From positions 1-64,000 of the forward strand of contig JAHPZE010000002.1 in NCBI GenBank assembly GCA_019058365.1: a DNA stretch of 64,000 bases, written 5' to 3'. A program made the position numbers and the translations under genes. Every line of letters begins with the position of its first letter. Position 1 is the first letter of the stretch. Positions 1 to 9,210 of this stretch are shown piece after piece. The stretch comes from Promethearchaeota archaeon. Its GTDB lineage: Archaea > Asgardarchaeota > Lokiarchaeia > Sigyniarchaeales > SOKP01. Under the pieces are notes generated by a model. The model had not been told where the DNA came from. It saw only the letters and a list, made by a program, of their open reading frames with translations, and did not search any database.

Positions 1-91
1 GGAATAAAAAAAATAAAAAATTAAAGATAAATAAATACTTCATTAGATACTGAAATAAAAAAAAGAAAATATGATTACTTGTTCAGATAAT

Positions 92-289
92 TTAGTTTTC
101 TATAATCTCTATTGCTTCCTCAGGACATTGGGTTTCACAAGCCCTACAACCTACACAATCTTCTCTGTTTTCTTCTAAAACGTTTACTTTGCCTCCTTCA
201 GGTTCACCAAAGCATTCGGAAGGGCATACTTCATAACAAGTACCACACCCAGTACATGCATCCTTATCTATTTTTATGTCAAAAGACAT
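92..289 (-). CDS. 2[4Fe-4S] ferredoxin
   Basis: A complete 65-residue bacterial-type ferredoxin, predicted to be a soluble electron carrier. Two cysteine clusters are visible, CTGCGTCYEVCP near residue 12 and CVGCRACETQCP near residue 45, each giving the CxxCxxCxxxCP spacing that binds one 4Fe-4S cubane. The stretch between them is acidic, as usual for this family. A GGAG Shine-Dalgarno lies upstream of the ATG on the minus strand. The gene stands alone at the window edge, so its redox partner cannot be named. Confidence 0.93.
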   Translation of the reverse strand: MSFDIKIDKDACTGCGTCYEVCPSECFGEPEGGKVNVLEENREDCVGCRACETQCPEEAIEIIEN

Positions 290-470
290 TATTTTTTACT
301 CCTTTATGTTCTTAATTCTTATTTTACCATTTTTGATTATTTTATAATAATCCTAACTTTGATAATAATATAAAAAATATAAATTTCGTTTTTATTAAAA
401 AAAATTATCAACAATTTATTATTTTTAAATTTAAATTAAATATTTTAACATAAAACTGTCATTTTTAACC

Positions 471-1583
471 TTGAAATTTAAAGAAATCTGGAATTTTAAA
501 TATAATAAACCTATACTTGGATTTGAATTAGGAGATATTAATTATGATGGTGAAATAGAAATAATTGCTTATACTAAAACTGGAACATTATTAATTTTGG
601 CACTTAATGGCAAGCTAATGCATCGAGAAATTATTTCGAATAATATACCAATTTGGCATATAAAATTACATGATATTGATAATGATGGAAATAATGAAGT
701 AATTTTAGGTGGAATGGATGGAATTTTAAGAGTATTTAAATGTAATTCTAATCACGATTTAGTTTTATTATGGAAACATAAATTTAATGCCTCTATTAGT
801 GGAATCCTCATAGATGATATTGACAATAATGATATAAGTGAATTAATTGTGTATTCTCTTGATAAAACAATAAGGGTTTTGAATTCGTCCGACGGGAATT
901 TAATATGGGGGCAAGTTTTTGAAGATGGTATAGGAGATGCCATAATCTATACAGATGATAAAAAAATATTATTCGCATGCGGAAATGATGGAACAATTAG
1001 GGGTTTTAATAGTATCGATGGAAACCTACTATGGTTTAAAAGATTTTCAAATAAAATACGTTTTGTTTCTTATCTGAATTCAATTAAAGGTTGCATTATG
1101 TTATGTGGTGGTGATGATAAGAAATTACATTTCATTGATAAAAACACAAAAAAAGAAATCAACACTTATGAATTTAAAGATTATGTATGGAAATGTATAT
1201 CTTACCCATTTCCAATTTTTAATAAAGCACTTGTTAGTTCTTATTCATTTACTCATTTTAATCAGTCTATACCATTTGAAAAAATTGATTATACCTCAAA
1301 TTTAATTTGCTTAAATGATTCTATTGACATTCTTTGGGAATTAAAAGGATATAATTTTGAAGTTCTCAAAGTGATAGTAATTAATGATAAAATTCTTATT
1401 TTTGCTGGTACTACTAAGGGGAATCTTATGGTTATTGAAGAAAAAACGGGTAAAATATTATTTAATAAAAAAAAAAAATCTTGTATAAATATGATTCAAT
1501 TCCTTATAGAAAAAAAGGTCCTATTTTGCTGTCATGATGATGGAACTATAAGTGCCTATAAATTAGAAGAAATATTAACATGA
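471..1583 (+). CDS. Beta-propeller protein (FG-GAP/PQQ/WD-like repeats)
   Basis: The protein has 370 residues, starts at a TTG, and has no signal peptide or membrane segment. It contains recurring blade-like units of the type GDINYDGEIEIIAYTKTG and DIDNDGNNEVILGGMDG, in which Asp/Asn-Gly turns precede hydrophobic beta strands and a DG(T/I)I(R/S) segment. This is the pattern of FG-GAP, PQQ or WD-type beta propellers, which usually act as protein-interaction platforms. It looks cytosolic. Asgard genomes carry several propellers of this sort, some compared with eukaryotic ITFG2/Kaptin proteins, but I cannot assign it to one of those families. No operon partner is evident. Confidence 0.7.
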   Translation: MKFKEIWNFKYNKPILGFELGDINYDGEIEIIAYTKTGTLLILALNGKLMHREIISNNIPIWHIKLHDIDNDGNNEVILGGMDGILRVFKCNSNHDLVLLWKHKFNASISGILIDDIDNNDISELIVYSLDKTIRVLNSSDGNLIWGQVFEDGIGDAIIYTDDKKILFACGNDGTIRGFNSIDGNLLWFKRFSNKIRFVSYLNSIKGCIMLCGGDDKKLHFIDKNTKKEINTYEFKDYVWKCISYPFPIFNKALVSSYSFTHFNQSIPFEKIDYTSNLICLNDSIDILWELKGYNFEVLKVIVINDKILIFAGTTKGNLMVIEEKTGKILFNKKKKSCINMIQFLIEKKVLFCCHDDGTISAYKLEEILT

Positions 1584-1698
1584 ACAAATTTTATATGAGA
1601 ACTAAATAATCATGCTTCAAGTTTTTTATATTTAAAAAAAGGGAAATTAACTTCTATTTACATTTAAAATGAAAAAAAAATAAAAATTTTGTTAATAC

Positions 1699-2019
1699 TT
1701 ATTCTTCAGTTTCTTCAGCAGCTAATTCCTCTTCCAATTCTTCAAGTGGAACGGGTGCTGGTGTGGTTAACATACTGTATCCAATCCAAATAGCAATAAT
1801 TGAAATCAAAATTACTAGAAGCCACATAGGTAGGACCACCATGAGTTTCCAATTTAATAAATCAATTCCCCATAACCAGCTTGAAGTAAGATCGATTCCT
1901 TTTGGACTATTCCCAAGTGTTTCCATATAAAGATCTACAACAGACCCTAATGTATAAATAATTGCGATTAAAATACCAACAATCATTACAATTGCGCCAA
2001 TAATCTTATCTTTAGCCAA
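1699..2019 (-). CDS. Small two-TM membrane protein with acidic tail
   Basis: I do not recognise this 106-residue protein. It starts at TTG with a GAGGT Shine-Dalgarno just upstream. Residues 7-28 (IIGAIVMIVGILIAIIYTL) and about 58-84 form two transmembrane helices separated by a polar loop. The C-terminus is very acidic (EELEEELAAEETEE) and is probably cytosolic. The gene is monocistronic between a propeller gene on the other strand and a divergent sugar kinase. Confidence 0.6.
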   Translation of the reverse strand: MAKDKIIGAIVMIVGILIAIIYTLGSVVDLYMETLGNSPKGIDLTSSWLWGIDLLNWKLMVVLPMWLLVILISIIAIWIGYSMLTTPAPVPLEELEEELAAEETEE

Positions 2020-2246
2020 ATGTAAAACCTCTTTGAATATTCCTTTTTATTTTTTTAATTTGATAATAATAGTTCTATTTTTATTAAGCACGTAAATTTT
2101 GCTTAATATGATTTTTAAAAAATTATTAAATTAAAACCATTCGATCAAAACTTATTGATCGAAAATAAAATATTATGATGATCCACAAATAGAAAATATA
2201 TATACAATTAAAATCATAAAATTTGTTAAAATTAAGTGCAGACTGC

Positions 2247-3215
2247 ATGACTAAGAAAGCTGAATATGTGTTAATAATTGGTTCTAGTAATATAGACTTA
2301 AATATATATTCTAAACGATTTCCAAATCCAGGAGAAACAGTCACAGGAGGAATATTTAAGCAATGTTTGGGGGGAAAAGGAGCAAATCAAGCAGTAGCAT
2401 CAGTTAGATCGGGAGCAAATACAATTTTCATAGGAAAGATTGGAATTGATTCATTTGGTAATCAGATGCTCTCTCAATTAATAGATGAAGGTATTAATAT
2501 GGAGCATATACTTAGAGATCCTCAAGAACCAAGTGGGGTTGCTTTTATATTAATTAATAAAAATGGGGAAAATATGATAAGTGTTGCGCCTGGAGCTAAC
2601 TTTAGATTAAATCCAGAAGAGATACGTTCTAAAGCAGAAATTATTAAAAATGCAAATTCTATTGTAGTTCAGATGGAAATTCCAACTGAGACAATTCAAG
2701 AAATATTTACTATAGCCTCTAAAGGAAATGGATTTAAAATTCTTAATCCAGCACCTTTGAAACTTATACCTCTTGAGGTTTTAGAGATGGTGGATATAAT
2801 TATTCCTAATGAAGGTGAACTTTATAAAATGCATTCACTTTTAGGTTTTGAAGAATTAATAAAAGTAGGAAACCAAAGGATTATTCAAGCTTCAAAGGAT
2901 ATATCTAGTCTAGGTATAGGATATATCATTACAACTTTAGGAAATAAAGGCTGTATAATCTTTGATGGAAAAAAAGATGAGTTTTTTAAAATATCTCCTC
3001 CAAAAGTTAAAGCTATTGATACTGTAGGTGCAGGTGATTGTTTCATTGGAGCCTTAGCCAGTATGTTGAATAAAGGTGAAAATATTTTAAATGCGGTTGA
3101 ATTTGCAACAGTAGCAGCTTCAATTGCAGTTACTAGAAAAGGTGCTCAAGAATCAATGCCATATTTTAGTGAAGTCCAGAACAGAATTAAAGAATTGAAA
3201 TTACAAAAGAGATAA
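2247..3215 (+). CDS. PfkB-family carbohydrate kinase (ribokinase-like)
   Basis: A PfkB/ribokinase-fold sugar kinase. The N-terminal motif VLIIGSSNIDLN is followed by the substrate-binding signature GGKGANQAVA near residue 45. The catalytic signature DTVGAGDCFIGALA near residue 260 supplies the anion hole and the general-base aspartate. It most likely phosphorylates ribose or a related nucleoside or sugar with ATP. The track begins at a TTG, but the ATG at 2247 gives the usual N-terminus. The cupin gene starts 14 nt after its stop, so the two are probably cotranscribed. The exact sugar is not decidable. Confidence 0.88.
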   Translation: MTKKAEYVLIIGSSNIDLNIYSKRFPNPGETVTGGIFKQCLGGKGANQAVASVRSGANTIFIGKIGIDSFGNQMLSQLIDEGINMEHILRDPQEPSGVAFILINKNGENMISVAPGANFRLNPEEIRSKAEIIKNANSIVVQMEIPTETIQEIFTIASKGNGFKILNPAPLKLIPLEVLEMVDIIIPNEGELYKMHSLLGFEELIKVGNQRIIQASKDISSLGIGYIITTLGNKGCIIFDGKKDEFFKISPPKVKAIDTVGAGDCFIGALASMLNKGENILNAVEFATVAASIAVTRKGAQESMPYFSEVQNRIKELKLQKR

Positions 3216-3229
3216 GAATAGTAATTAAA

Positions 3230-3904
3230 ATGAAAAAAGAACGTATTTCCGCTGAAAGAAGTACTCCATTAAGGGAAAACAATTCTCGGGAATTAAGTAT
3301 AGCTATCAATCAAAGTAATTTTCAAGATATTTTCCTAATCAATGGATCATTTTTTATTACTGAAGGAATTTCTAATTCAGATTTAACAATCAGTCCAAAT
3401 ACATATTACATGATAATAAATTATGGAAAAAGTCCACTCTATATCAATTATAATCACGACATTTCAAGCCATAAAATAATTTATGATCCTTATAAGTATG
3501 AATCTTCACAAAGAATAAATTTAAAACCAGAACTATTCCTAAAAAGATATAATATACCTGAAGGATATATAGATACACTTCCAAAATGGTATAGTTTTAA
3601 ATTTACTTATCCAGATTATAATTTGATTTTTGTTCGACCAGAATTTGGGCTTTCAATTCAAATTCATAGATATAGAAATGAGGTTTGGGAAATATTGGAT
3701 GGTAAACCTATTATTATCACTGGAAAAAAAGTGCATTATTTTGTTGAAACAGGAATAAAATTTCAAAATCCCATAAATACTTACCATTCAATTATTAATC
3801 CTAATAAAGAAAAAAACAAATTTGTAGCGATTAAAGAATATTGGAATGGAAAATTTAATGAGAATGATATAGAACGCATCTTTAATCCAAATCATTATAA
3901 ATAA
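3230..3904 (+). CDS. Cupin-domain protein, phosphomannose-isomerase-like
   Basis: This 224-residue protein has a C-terminal cupin core of the mannose-6-phosphate isomerase/mannose-1-phosphate guanylyltransferase type. HRYRNEVWEILDGKPII is the first cupin motif, with His and Glu as metal ligands, and NTYHSIIN is the second. The N-terminal half is not recognised. The gene follows a PfkB sugar kinase by only a few nucleotides, so a role in sugar-phosphate binding or isomerisation is plausible but inferred. Confidence 0.6.
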   Translation: MKKERISAERSTPLRENNSRELSIAINQSNFQDIFLINGSFFITEGISNSDLTISPNTYYMIINYGKSPLYINYNHDISSHKIIYDPYKYESSQRINLKPELFLKRYNIPEGYIDTLPKWYSFKFTYPDYNLIFVRPEFGLSIQIHRYRNEVWEILDGKPIIITGKKVHYFVETGIKFQNPINTYHSIINPNKEKNKFVAIKEYWNGKFNENDIERIFNPNHYK

Positions 3905-4132
3905 CTCTTTTTTAATCATGAAAAAGGTAGACAAAAAGCAGATTATTATTTAAGACATTAAGATAAGTGTGGTTCTCTTCAAATTTACATCTAACATTTA
4001 TAAGTTTTATGATTTTTAATTGCTTAACCTAAAAGTTAAAATTCTATTGAACACTTAAAACCTTACCGTAATAAATTGTTTGAGAAAAAAATTACAGAAT
4101 AATATAAATGGAATAAGTAGAATGGTTAAAAA

Positions 4133-4708
4133 ATGACTCCGGATGAACAATCTGATGAAAATAAATCAGAAGAATTGGAAGAAGAATTAAACAATGATTC
4201 AGAAAAAGATTCAGATTCAGAGAAAGATATAGAAACTGATATTGAGACAGAGGGAGAAGAAATATCTCAAGAAAAAGGAGATTTGGACACGGAAGCAGAA
4301 TTAGATAGGTTAAGATTTAAGTATAGAGGGTATACATTAGAAGAATTAAAGAAAATGAATATGGATCAATTTATACAATTATTACCAGCAAGAGCAAGAC
4401 GTTCATTAAATCGAGGCTTACCTCCAAGACAAAAAAAATTACTTGAAAGGTTAAGAAGGGCATATAGAGCAAAGAAAAGAGGGAAAGATTTACTCACTCG
4501 AACCCATGTAAGGGATATGATAATATTTCCTGAAATGGTTGGCTTAAAAATTGGAGTATACAATGGAAGAGTCTTTGAAATGGTTGATATAAAACCTGAG
4601 ATGATCGGTCATTACTTAGGAGAATTTTCTTTAACTCGTAAACGAGTTCAGCATGGTTCACCGGGAATTGGAGCCACAAGGAGTTCCAAATATGTTCCAT
4701 TGAAATAA
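4133..4708 (+). CDS. rpsS: 30S ribosomal protein S19
   Basis: Archaeal S19 (uS19), a small-subunit head protein. The conserved core runs from [14 protein letters not shown] through [15 protein letters not shown] and [13 protein letters not shown] to the C-terminal [20 protein letters not shown]. It is 191 residues against roughly 130-150 for most archaea, because of an extra N-terminal arm of about 55 residues made almost entirely of Glu, Asp, Ser and Asn. It is the first gene of the spc-type operon here; L3, L4, L23 and L2, which usually precede it, are not in the window. Confidence 0.95.
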   Translation: MTPDEQSDENKSEELEEELNNDSEKDSDSEKDIETDIETEGEEISQEKGDLDTEAELDRLRFKYRGYTLEELKKMNMDQFIQLLPARARRSLNRGLPPRQKKLLERLRRAYRAKKRGKDLLTRTHVRDMIIFPEMVGLKIGVYNGRVFEMVDIKPEMIGHYLGEFSLTRKRVQHGSPGIGATRSSKYVPLK

Positions 4709-4734
4709 AGATAATTAAATTGAGTTGATGTTAA

Positions 4735-5214
4735 ATGCCTACTTGGGGTTATTCTTTTGTAGAACATAAGTATGATGCTGATAGAATAGCAAAGGCATCT
4801 GGTCGAGATATTAGGATTAAACCTAAACATTCAAGAGAAATTTGTGCGGTCATTAAAGGTATGAAGGTAGATCAAGCAAAAAGCTATCTGGAAAAAGTAA
4901 TCAGAATAGAACAATCAGTGCCTTTTAGAAGGCATAAAAAAAAAGTTGCGCATAGAAATGATTTAGCGCAATTTAAATGGTATGCGGGAAGATATCCTCA
5001 AAAATCAGCAGCTAGAATTTATGAAATTCTCACATCTGTTGAATCAAATGCAGAATATAAAGGTTTAGATATTGATCTATGTCGGATTATTCATGCAGCA
5101 ACACATAGTGGCAGAATAATAAAGAGATTTATTCCAAGATCGCATGGACGCAGCACAGCAAAATTTAAACATCTTTCACATGTAGAAATAGTTATTTATG
5201 AATTCCCAAGTTAG
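4735..5214 (+). CDS. rplV: 50S ribosomal protein L22
   Basis: Archaeal/eukaryal-type L22 (uL22), 159 residues, beginning MPTWGYSFVEHKYDADRIAKA. It carries the conserved hairpin region PFRRHKKKVAHRND that lines the exit tunnel, and ends in HGRSTAKFKHLSHVEIVIYE. It lies 26 nt after S19 in the operon. Length and start match the family. Confidence 0.96.
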   Translation: MPTWGYSFVEHKYDADRIAKASGRDIRIKPKHSREICAVIKGMKVDQAKSYLEKVIRIEQSVPFRRHKKKVAHRNDLAQFKWYAGRYPQKSAARIYEILTSVESNAEYKGLDIDLCRIIHAATHSGRIIKRFIPRSHGRSTAKFKHLSHVEIVIYEFPS

Positions 5215-5264
5215 ATAATTTAATAATAAAATAGAGATTTTAATTTAACGATTATTGAGATAAA

Positions 5265-6053
5265 ATGAGTCCTCTAGTAAAGAATTTTATTGAACAAGGA
5301 ATTAAATTAATGCAAATAAATGAGTATCTACGTTCAGAGTTAGTTCGTGCAGGATTTGCAGGTGTTGAGCTACAGCGTACTCCATTGGGCGTAAGAATCA
5401 CATTGAAAACTTCCCGCCCTGGTTTAGTAATTGGTAAAGGGGGAAAGAGAATTCAAGAAATTACAGATGTCCTTCAAGACCGATTCGGTTTAGAAATGCC
5501 CCAGATTGAAGTCGAAGAGGTCGTAGAACCAGATTTAGATGCTCAAATAATGGCAGAAAGATTAGCTTATTCACTAGATCGAGGACGCCATTACCGTAGA
5601 GCAGGTTATTATATATTGAGAAAAGTGATGGATGCAGGGGCACGTGGTGTAGAGATAATTGTATCTGGAAAAGTTACTTCACAGCGTGCTCGTACACAGA
5701 TATTCAGAGCAGGTACAATGTCTAAATCAGGTCAACCAGCAGCAGCTGTTGATAAAGGTGTTGCTCAATGTATACAGAAATCAGGAGTCTTAGGAATAAT
5801 TGTGAAGATTATGCGAGCTAATATTAAAATGGGAGATGATGTTAAAATCAAGGATGATCTATTAACTAAAGCTCAAGCAGAAGAGGAAGCAAAATTGGCA
5901 AAAACACGAGTAGACTATATGATTGAACAAGAAGAGGGTGTTTTAAGTGAGGAAGATAAGAAATTACTTGATGAAGTTGATGAAGAAGAAATTTCTGAGA
6001 TTACGTTAACTCCTACTACTGAGGAGGAACATGAGGAGTCAGAGAAAGAATAA
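5265..6053 (+). CDS. rpsC: 30S ribosomal protein S3
   Basis: S3 (uS3), located at the mRNA entry site of the small subunit. The KH domain is clear (GLVIGKGGKRIQEI near residue 55), followed by the S3 C-terminal domain with YRRAGYYILRKVMDAGARGVEIIVSGK. The last 45 or so residues are acidic and rich in Glu (EEDKKLLDEVDEEEIS), a tail found in many archaeal S3 proteins. It is cotranscribed with L22 and L29. Confidence 0.96.
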   Translation: MSPLVKNFIEQGIKLMQINEYLRSELVRAGFAGVELQRTPLGVRITLKTSRPGLVIGKGGKRIQEITDVLQDRFGLEMPQIEVEEVVEPDLDAQIMAERLAYSLDRGRHYRRAGYYILRKVMDAGARGVEIIVSGKVTSQRARTQIFRAGTMSKSGQPAAAVDKGVAQCIQKSGVLGIIVKIMRANIKMGDDVKIKDDLLTKAQAEEEAKLAKTRVDYMIEQEEGVLSEEDKKLLDEVDEEEISEITLTPTTEEEHEESEKE

Positions 6054-6081
6054 TTATAATAATATAAAATTGTGGTAAAAT

Positions 6082-6279
6082 ATGGATATTTTAACAGCTA
6101 AAAAAGTACGAGAAATGGATGAGAGAGAAAGGGAGAGAAATTTGATTAGTTTGCGAGAGGAATTAATGATGTTATATTCAATGCAAACTGGTGGAGGTCT
6201 TTCTGATAATCCTGCTAAAGCAAAATTATTAAGAAAACAAATAGCAAGAATACTTACTGTGATGAAAGAAGGGGAATGA
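6082..6279 (+). CDS. rpmC: 50S ribosomal protein L29
   Basis: A 65-residue uL29 with the expected helical hairpin (REELMMLYSMQTGGGLSDNPAKAKLLRKQIARILTVMKE). The stop codon overlaps the next start, so translation is probably coupled to the RNase P subunit that follows. In many archaea SUI1/aIF1 sits between L29 and Rpp29; it is absent here. Confidence 0.94.
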   Translation: MDILTAKKVREMDERERERNLISLREELMMLYSMQTGGGLSDNPAKAKLLRKQIARILTVMKEGE

Positions 6280-6593
6280 TGTTAAATCCAAATTTTATAA
6301 TATACCATGATTTGATAGGCATTTATGCCTTAATTAAAACAAAATCAAAATTAAATGATAACAAATTCTCGCCTATAGGCGTTGTGATTGATGAAACAAG
6401 AGATATGTTAATTACTGAAAAAAATGATAAAATAAAGAAATATATTAAAAAAGATCATACATTTAGGTTTAAACTTCCGAATTACGAGAACGATGAAATG
6501 TATTGTTATGTAGAAGTTTCAGGAAATAAGCTTATTGGCCTTCCTGTAAATAGACTAAGAAGTTTAAAGAAAAAGAGAAGGTTAAAAAAATGA
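6276..6593 (+). CDS. rnp1: RNase P protein component 1 (Rpp29/POP4)
   Basis: The archaeal RNase P subunit homologous to human Rpp29/POP4, which takes part in tRNA 5' maturation. The Sm-like core is visible as LIGIYALIKTKSK, PIGVVIDETRDMLITE and HTFRFKLPN, ending in the basic LRSLKKKRRLKK. Its place between L29 and S17 is the standard archaeal location. The start overlaps the L29 stop by 4 nt and its own end overlaps the S17 start. Confidence 0.92.
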   Translation: MMLNPNFIIYHDLIGIYALIKTKSKLNDNKFSPIGVVIDETRDMLITEKNDKIKKYIKKDHTFRFKLPNYENDEMYCYVEVSGNKLIGLPVNRLRSLKKKRRLKK

Positions 6594-6943
6594 GTAGAAA
6601 TATTGGTATTCCAGGTGTAAATCCTCCTAAAGTAAAAGCAGAGGAATGTAAAGATCAATTCTGTCCCTATCATGGAAATACACGAATTAGGGGAAAAATT
6701 ACTAAAGGAATTATAGTTAGTAAAAAATCAAGAAATACAGTCATTATAAGACGTGATTATGTTCAATTTGTAAAAAAATATCAAAGATATGAGCGTCGTA
6801 ATACTCATCTAGCGTGCCATTTACCAAATTGTTTAAGTCATGAAATTGATCTTGGAGATTTAGTAAGAGTTGGCGAATCTCGAAAAATTTCTAAAACAAA
6901 AGCTTTTATTGTAATAGAAAAAATTTCTCGTGGTGCAGAATAA
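6590..6943 (+). CDS. rpsQ: 30S ribosomal protein S17
   Basis: uS17, 117 residues, with the archaeal N-terminal extension (CKDQFCPYHGNTRIRGKITKGIIVSKKS) ahead of the OB fold and the conserved YERRNTHLACHLPNC and GDLVRVGESRKISKTKAF segments. It binds the 16S rRNA 5' domain. Its ATG overlaps the Rpp29 stop. Confidence 0.95.
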   Translation: MSRNIGIPGVNPPKVKAEECKDQFCPYHGNTRIRGKITKGIIVSKKSRNTVIIRRDYVQFVKKYQRYERRNTHLACHLPNCLSHEIDLGDLVRVGESRKISKTKAFIVIEKISRGAE

Positions 6944-7369
6944 ATGGGAACTAGAAGAAAATTAGGAAGAAAAACATATACTAAACCTCGCACCAGTTAT
7001 GGTTTATGTAACGGATCAAGAATCATTATTGCTGATAATTCTGGAGCAAAAATAGCTGAAATTATTAATGTAGACGGTTTCAAGACACGATTAAGAAGAT
7101 TACCTAAAGCATCTGTTGGAAGTGTATGTACTGTTACAATAAAAAAAGGGAAACCCGAATTACGAGGAAATATAGTAAAAGCAGTAATAGTTAGACAGAA
7201 AATGATTTACAGAAGGATAGATGGTACAAGACTTTGTTTTGAAGATAATGCTGGAGTAATTGTAACAAAAGAAGGTGATCCAAAGGCTACAGAGATTCGA
7301 GGGCCAATAGCAAGAGAAGCTGCAGAAATGTTTCCAAGACTAGCATCAATATCTTCATTAATAATATAA
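6944..7369 (+). CDS. rplN: 50S ribosomal protein L14
   Basis: uL14, 141 residues. Signature segments are IIIADNSGAKIAEIINV, KASVGSVCTVTIKKGKPELR and the C-terminal RGPIAREAAEMFPRLASIS. It starts immediately after the S17 stop. A good Shine-Dalgarno (GGAGGAT) for the next gene follows its stop. Confidence 0.96.
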   Translation: MGTRRKLGRKTYTKPRTSYGLCNGSRIIIADNSGAKIAEIINVDGFKTRLRRLPKASVGSVCTVTIKKGKPELRGNIVKAVIVRQKMIYRRIDGTRLCFEDNAGVIVTKEGDPKATEIRGPIAREAAEMFPRLASISSLII

Positions 7370-7383
7370 ATGGAGGATTTAAA

Positions 7384-7812
7384 ATGAAAGTTGAATCAAA
7401 ACAACCAAGAAAGCAAAGGAAAGCTCTCTATAATTATAAAAATCATAACCGCTCAAAGTTACTCAGCACTAGGGTAGCTGATTTTCTTCGTGATGAATAT
7501 GGAATAAAAAGACTCCCACTTAGAGTTGGAGATCAAGTTAGAGTATGTAGAGGTGAATTTAAGGATTTTGAAGGTGAAGTTCTCGAGATTACAAAAAATC
7601 TAAGATGTAAGATAAAAGAATGTACTTTTGAAAAAACTGATGGAACTCAATTTCATCCTACAATTCATATAGCAAACTTGGTGATTTCTAAATTTACAAA
7701 AGAAAAGAAAATGGACCCATGGCGTGCGAATATGATTGAACGAAAAGCTTTATATGGATTTTATGAAGAGGAATTAAAAGCTCCAAAAAAAGAAAAAGAG
7801 GTAGAAAAATAA
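7384..7812 (+). CDS. rplX: 50S ribosomal protein L24
   Basis: uL24 (archaeal/eukaryal L26 type), 142 residues. The KOW motif is seen in GDQVRVCRGEFKDFEGEVLEI near residue 49. The N-terminus (KQPRKQRKALYNYKNHNRSKLLS) and the C-terminal helix with MIERKALYGF are typical. GGAGGAT upstream supports the ATG start. Confidence 0.95.
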   Translation: MKVESKQPRKQRKALYNYKNHNRSKLLSTRVADFLRDEYGIKRLPLRVGDQVRVCRGEFKDFEGEVLEITKNLRCKIKECTFEKTDGTQFHPTIHIANLVISKFTKEKKMDPWRANMIERKALYGFYEEELKAPKKEKEVEK

Positions 7813-7815
7813 AAA

Positions 7816-8571
7816 ATGACTCATCATGGTAACCAAAAAGTGTTGAAAAGGCTTAACACACCTTCTTTCTTACAAATTAAAAGAAAACATGGAAAATTTT
7901 TCATAAAACCTGCTCCTGGACCACATCCCAGTAGATTTAGCTTACCACTTCTTCATATTGTTAGAGATCTTCTCAAAACTGTTGATACTCACAGAGAAGC
8001 GAAAAAGTTAATTGGTTTAGGTTACTTTAAAGTCGATGGAAAAATAGTGAGGAATAAATCATTTCCTGTAGGTTTAATGGATGTATTGTCAATTGAGAAA
8101 ATGAATAAACATTATAGAGTACTACCAGATTCTCATCAGGGCCTAATTTTGCATGAAATTCCTGAACAAGAGAGTTTATTTAAATTGTGCAGAATAAATA
8201 ATAAAACTTCTGTAAAGGGGGGTCACATTCAATTAAATTTGCATGATGGGAGAAATATTTTAATAAAAGTTCAAGATCCTAAAAATCCTAAGGAGGATAT
8301 CTATAAACGAATGGATGTTCTTAAAATTTCTATCCCCGAACAAGAAATCAACAAAATTTTGAAATTTAAAGAAAATAATATTGCTATCATTATGTCTGGG
8401 AAAAACATCGGGCAAGTTGGAAAAATTATTAATATATTGAAACGTTTTGGTCCCAAAGCAAGTACAGTTTCAATTCAGCGTAATGGGGATCATACGGAAA
8501 CATTATATGATTATACATTTATTATTGGAGAAGATAATTCTGAAATTGATTTACCTAGTATTGAAAATTAA
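7816..8571 (+). CDS. rps4e: 30S ribosomal protein S4e
   Basis: eS4, restricted to archaea and eukaryotes, 251 residues. The order is an N-terminal segment (KVLKRLNTPSFLQIKRKHGKF), an S4-like RNA-binding domain (KKLIGLGYFKVDGKIVRNKSFPVGLMDVLSI), the central RS4 domain, and a C-terminal KOW region (SGKNIGQVGKIINILK). It starts 4 nt after L24. Confidence 0.94.
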   Translation: MTHHGNQKVLKRLNTPSFLQIKRKHGKFFIKPAPGPHPSRFSLPLLHIVRDLLKTVDTHREAKKLIGLGYFKVDGKIVRNKSFPVGLMDVLSIEKMNKHYRVLPDSHQGLILHEIPEQESLFKLCRINNKTSVKGGHIQLNLHDGRNILIKVQDPKNPKEDIYKRMDVLKISIPEQEINKILKFKENNIAIIMSGKNIGQVGKIINILKRFGPKASTVSIQRNGDHTETLYDYTFIIGEDNSEIDLPSIEN

Positions 8572-8597
8572 TAAAAAAAAAATTAAGTGAGAAAAAG

Positions 8598-9191
8598 ATG
8601 TCCACTAAAACAAAAAGAAAAATACCCGATGCTCTCTCAAAAATTTTTGAGGAAAATTGGAAAAACCCTATGGAAAAACCATATTTAGAAAAAGTAGTGT
8701 TGAATATAGGAGTTGGAAGTGGAGGAGAGGAATTAGAAAAGGCTGCAACCGTTTTAGAAACGATTACAGGTCAAAAAGCAATTAAAACACTTTCAAAAAC
8801 AAATATAAAAGAATTTAATTTAAGAAAAGGTCGTCCAATTGGGACTAAGGTAACCATTAGGGGTCAAAATGCGGAAAAATTGATTAAAAAATTATTAATT
8901 GTAAATAATAATAAAATTTTAAGAAAAAGTTTTGATAATTATGGAAATTTTGGTTTTGGAATAACAGAACATATTTCAATCCCCGGTATAGAATATGATA
9001 ACACGATTGGAATATGGGGCTTAGATTGTGTGGGAAGGATTGTAAGGCCTGGAATGAGAGTAAAATTTCGACGAAAAGCTCGTACTAAAGTTCCAAAACA
9101 TCATTACGTGTCCCGAGAAGAAACCCAATATTTTTTGATACAAAAATTAGGGGTAGAAATTGTAGAAAAACTAAATTTAGAATATATATAA
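8598..9191 (+). CDS. rplE: 50S ribosomal protein L5
   Basis: uL5, 197 residues, which contacts 5S rRNA and the P-site tRNA. Conserved parts are PYLEKVVLNIGVGSGGEEL, GQKAIKTLSKTNIKEFNLRKGRPIGTKVTIRG and the loop NFGFGITEHISIPGIEYDN. The Shine-Dalgarno GTGAG followed by six nucleotides and ATG closely resembles the S14 leader that follows. Confidence 0.95.
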   Translation: MSTKTKRKIPDALSKIFEENWKNPMEKPYLEKVVLNIGVGSGGEELEKAATVLETITGQKAIKTLSKTNIKEFNLRKGRPIGTKVTIRGQNAEKLIKKLLIVNNNKILRKSFDNYGNFGFGITEHISIPGIEYDNTIGIWGLDCVGRIVRPGMRVKFRRKARTKVPKHHYVSREETQYFLIQKLGVEIVEKLNLEYI

Positions 9192-9199
9192 ATCATTAT

Positions 9200-9204
9200 G
9201 GTGA
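9200..9204 (+). promoter_or_regulatory. Shine-Dalgarno GGTGA that decides the S14 start
   Basis: GGTGA followed by exactly six nucleotides (AAAAAG) places the ribosome on ATA at 9211. Its last three bases form an in-frame TGA, which excludes any start further upstream. The L5 leader just before has a very similar layout ending in ATG. Confidence 0.75.
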
Positions 9205-9210
9205 AAAAAG

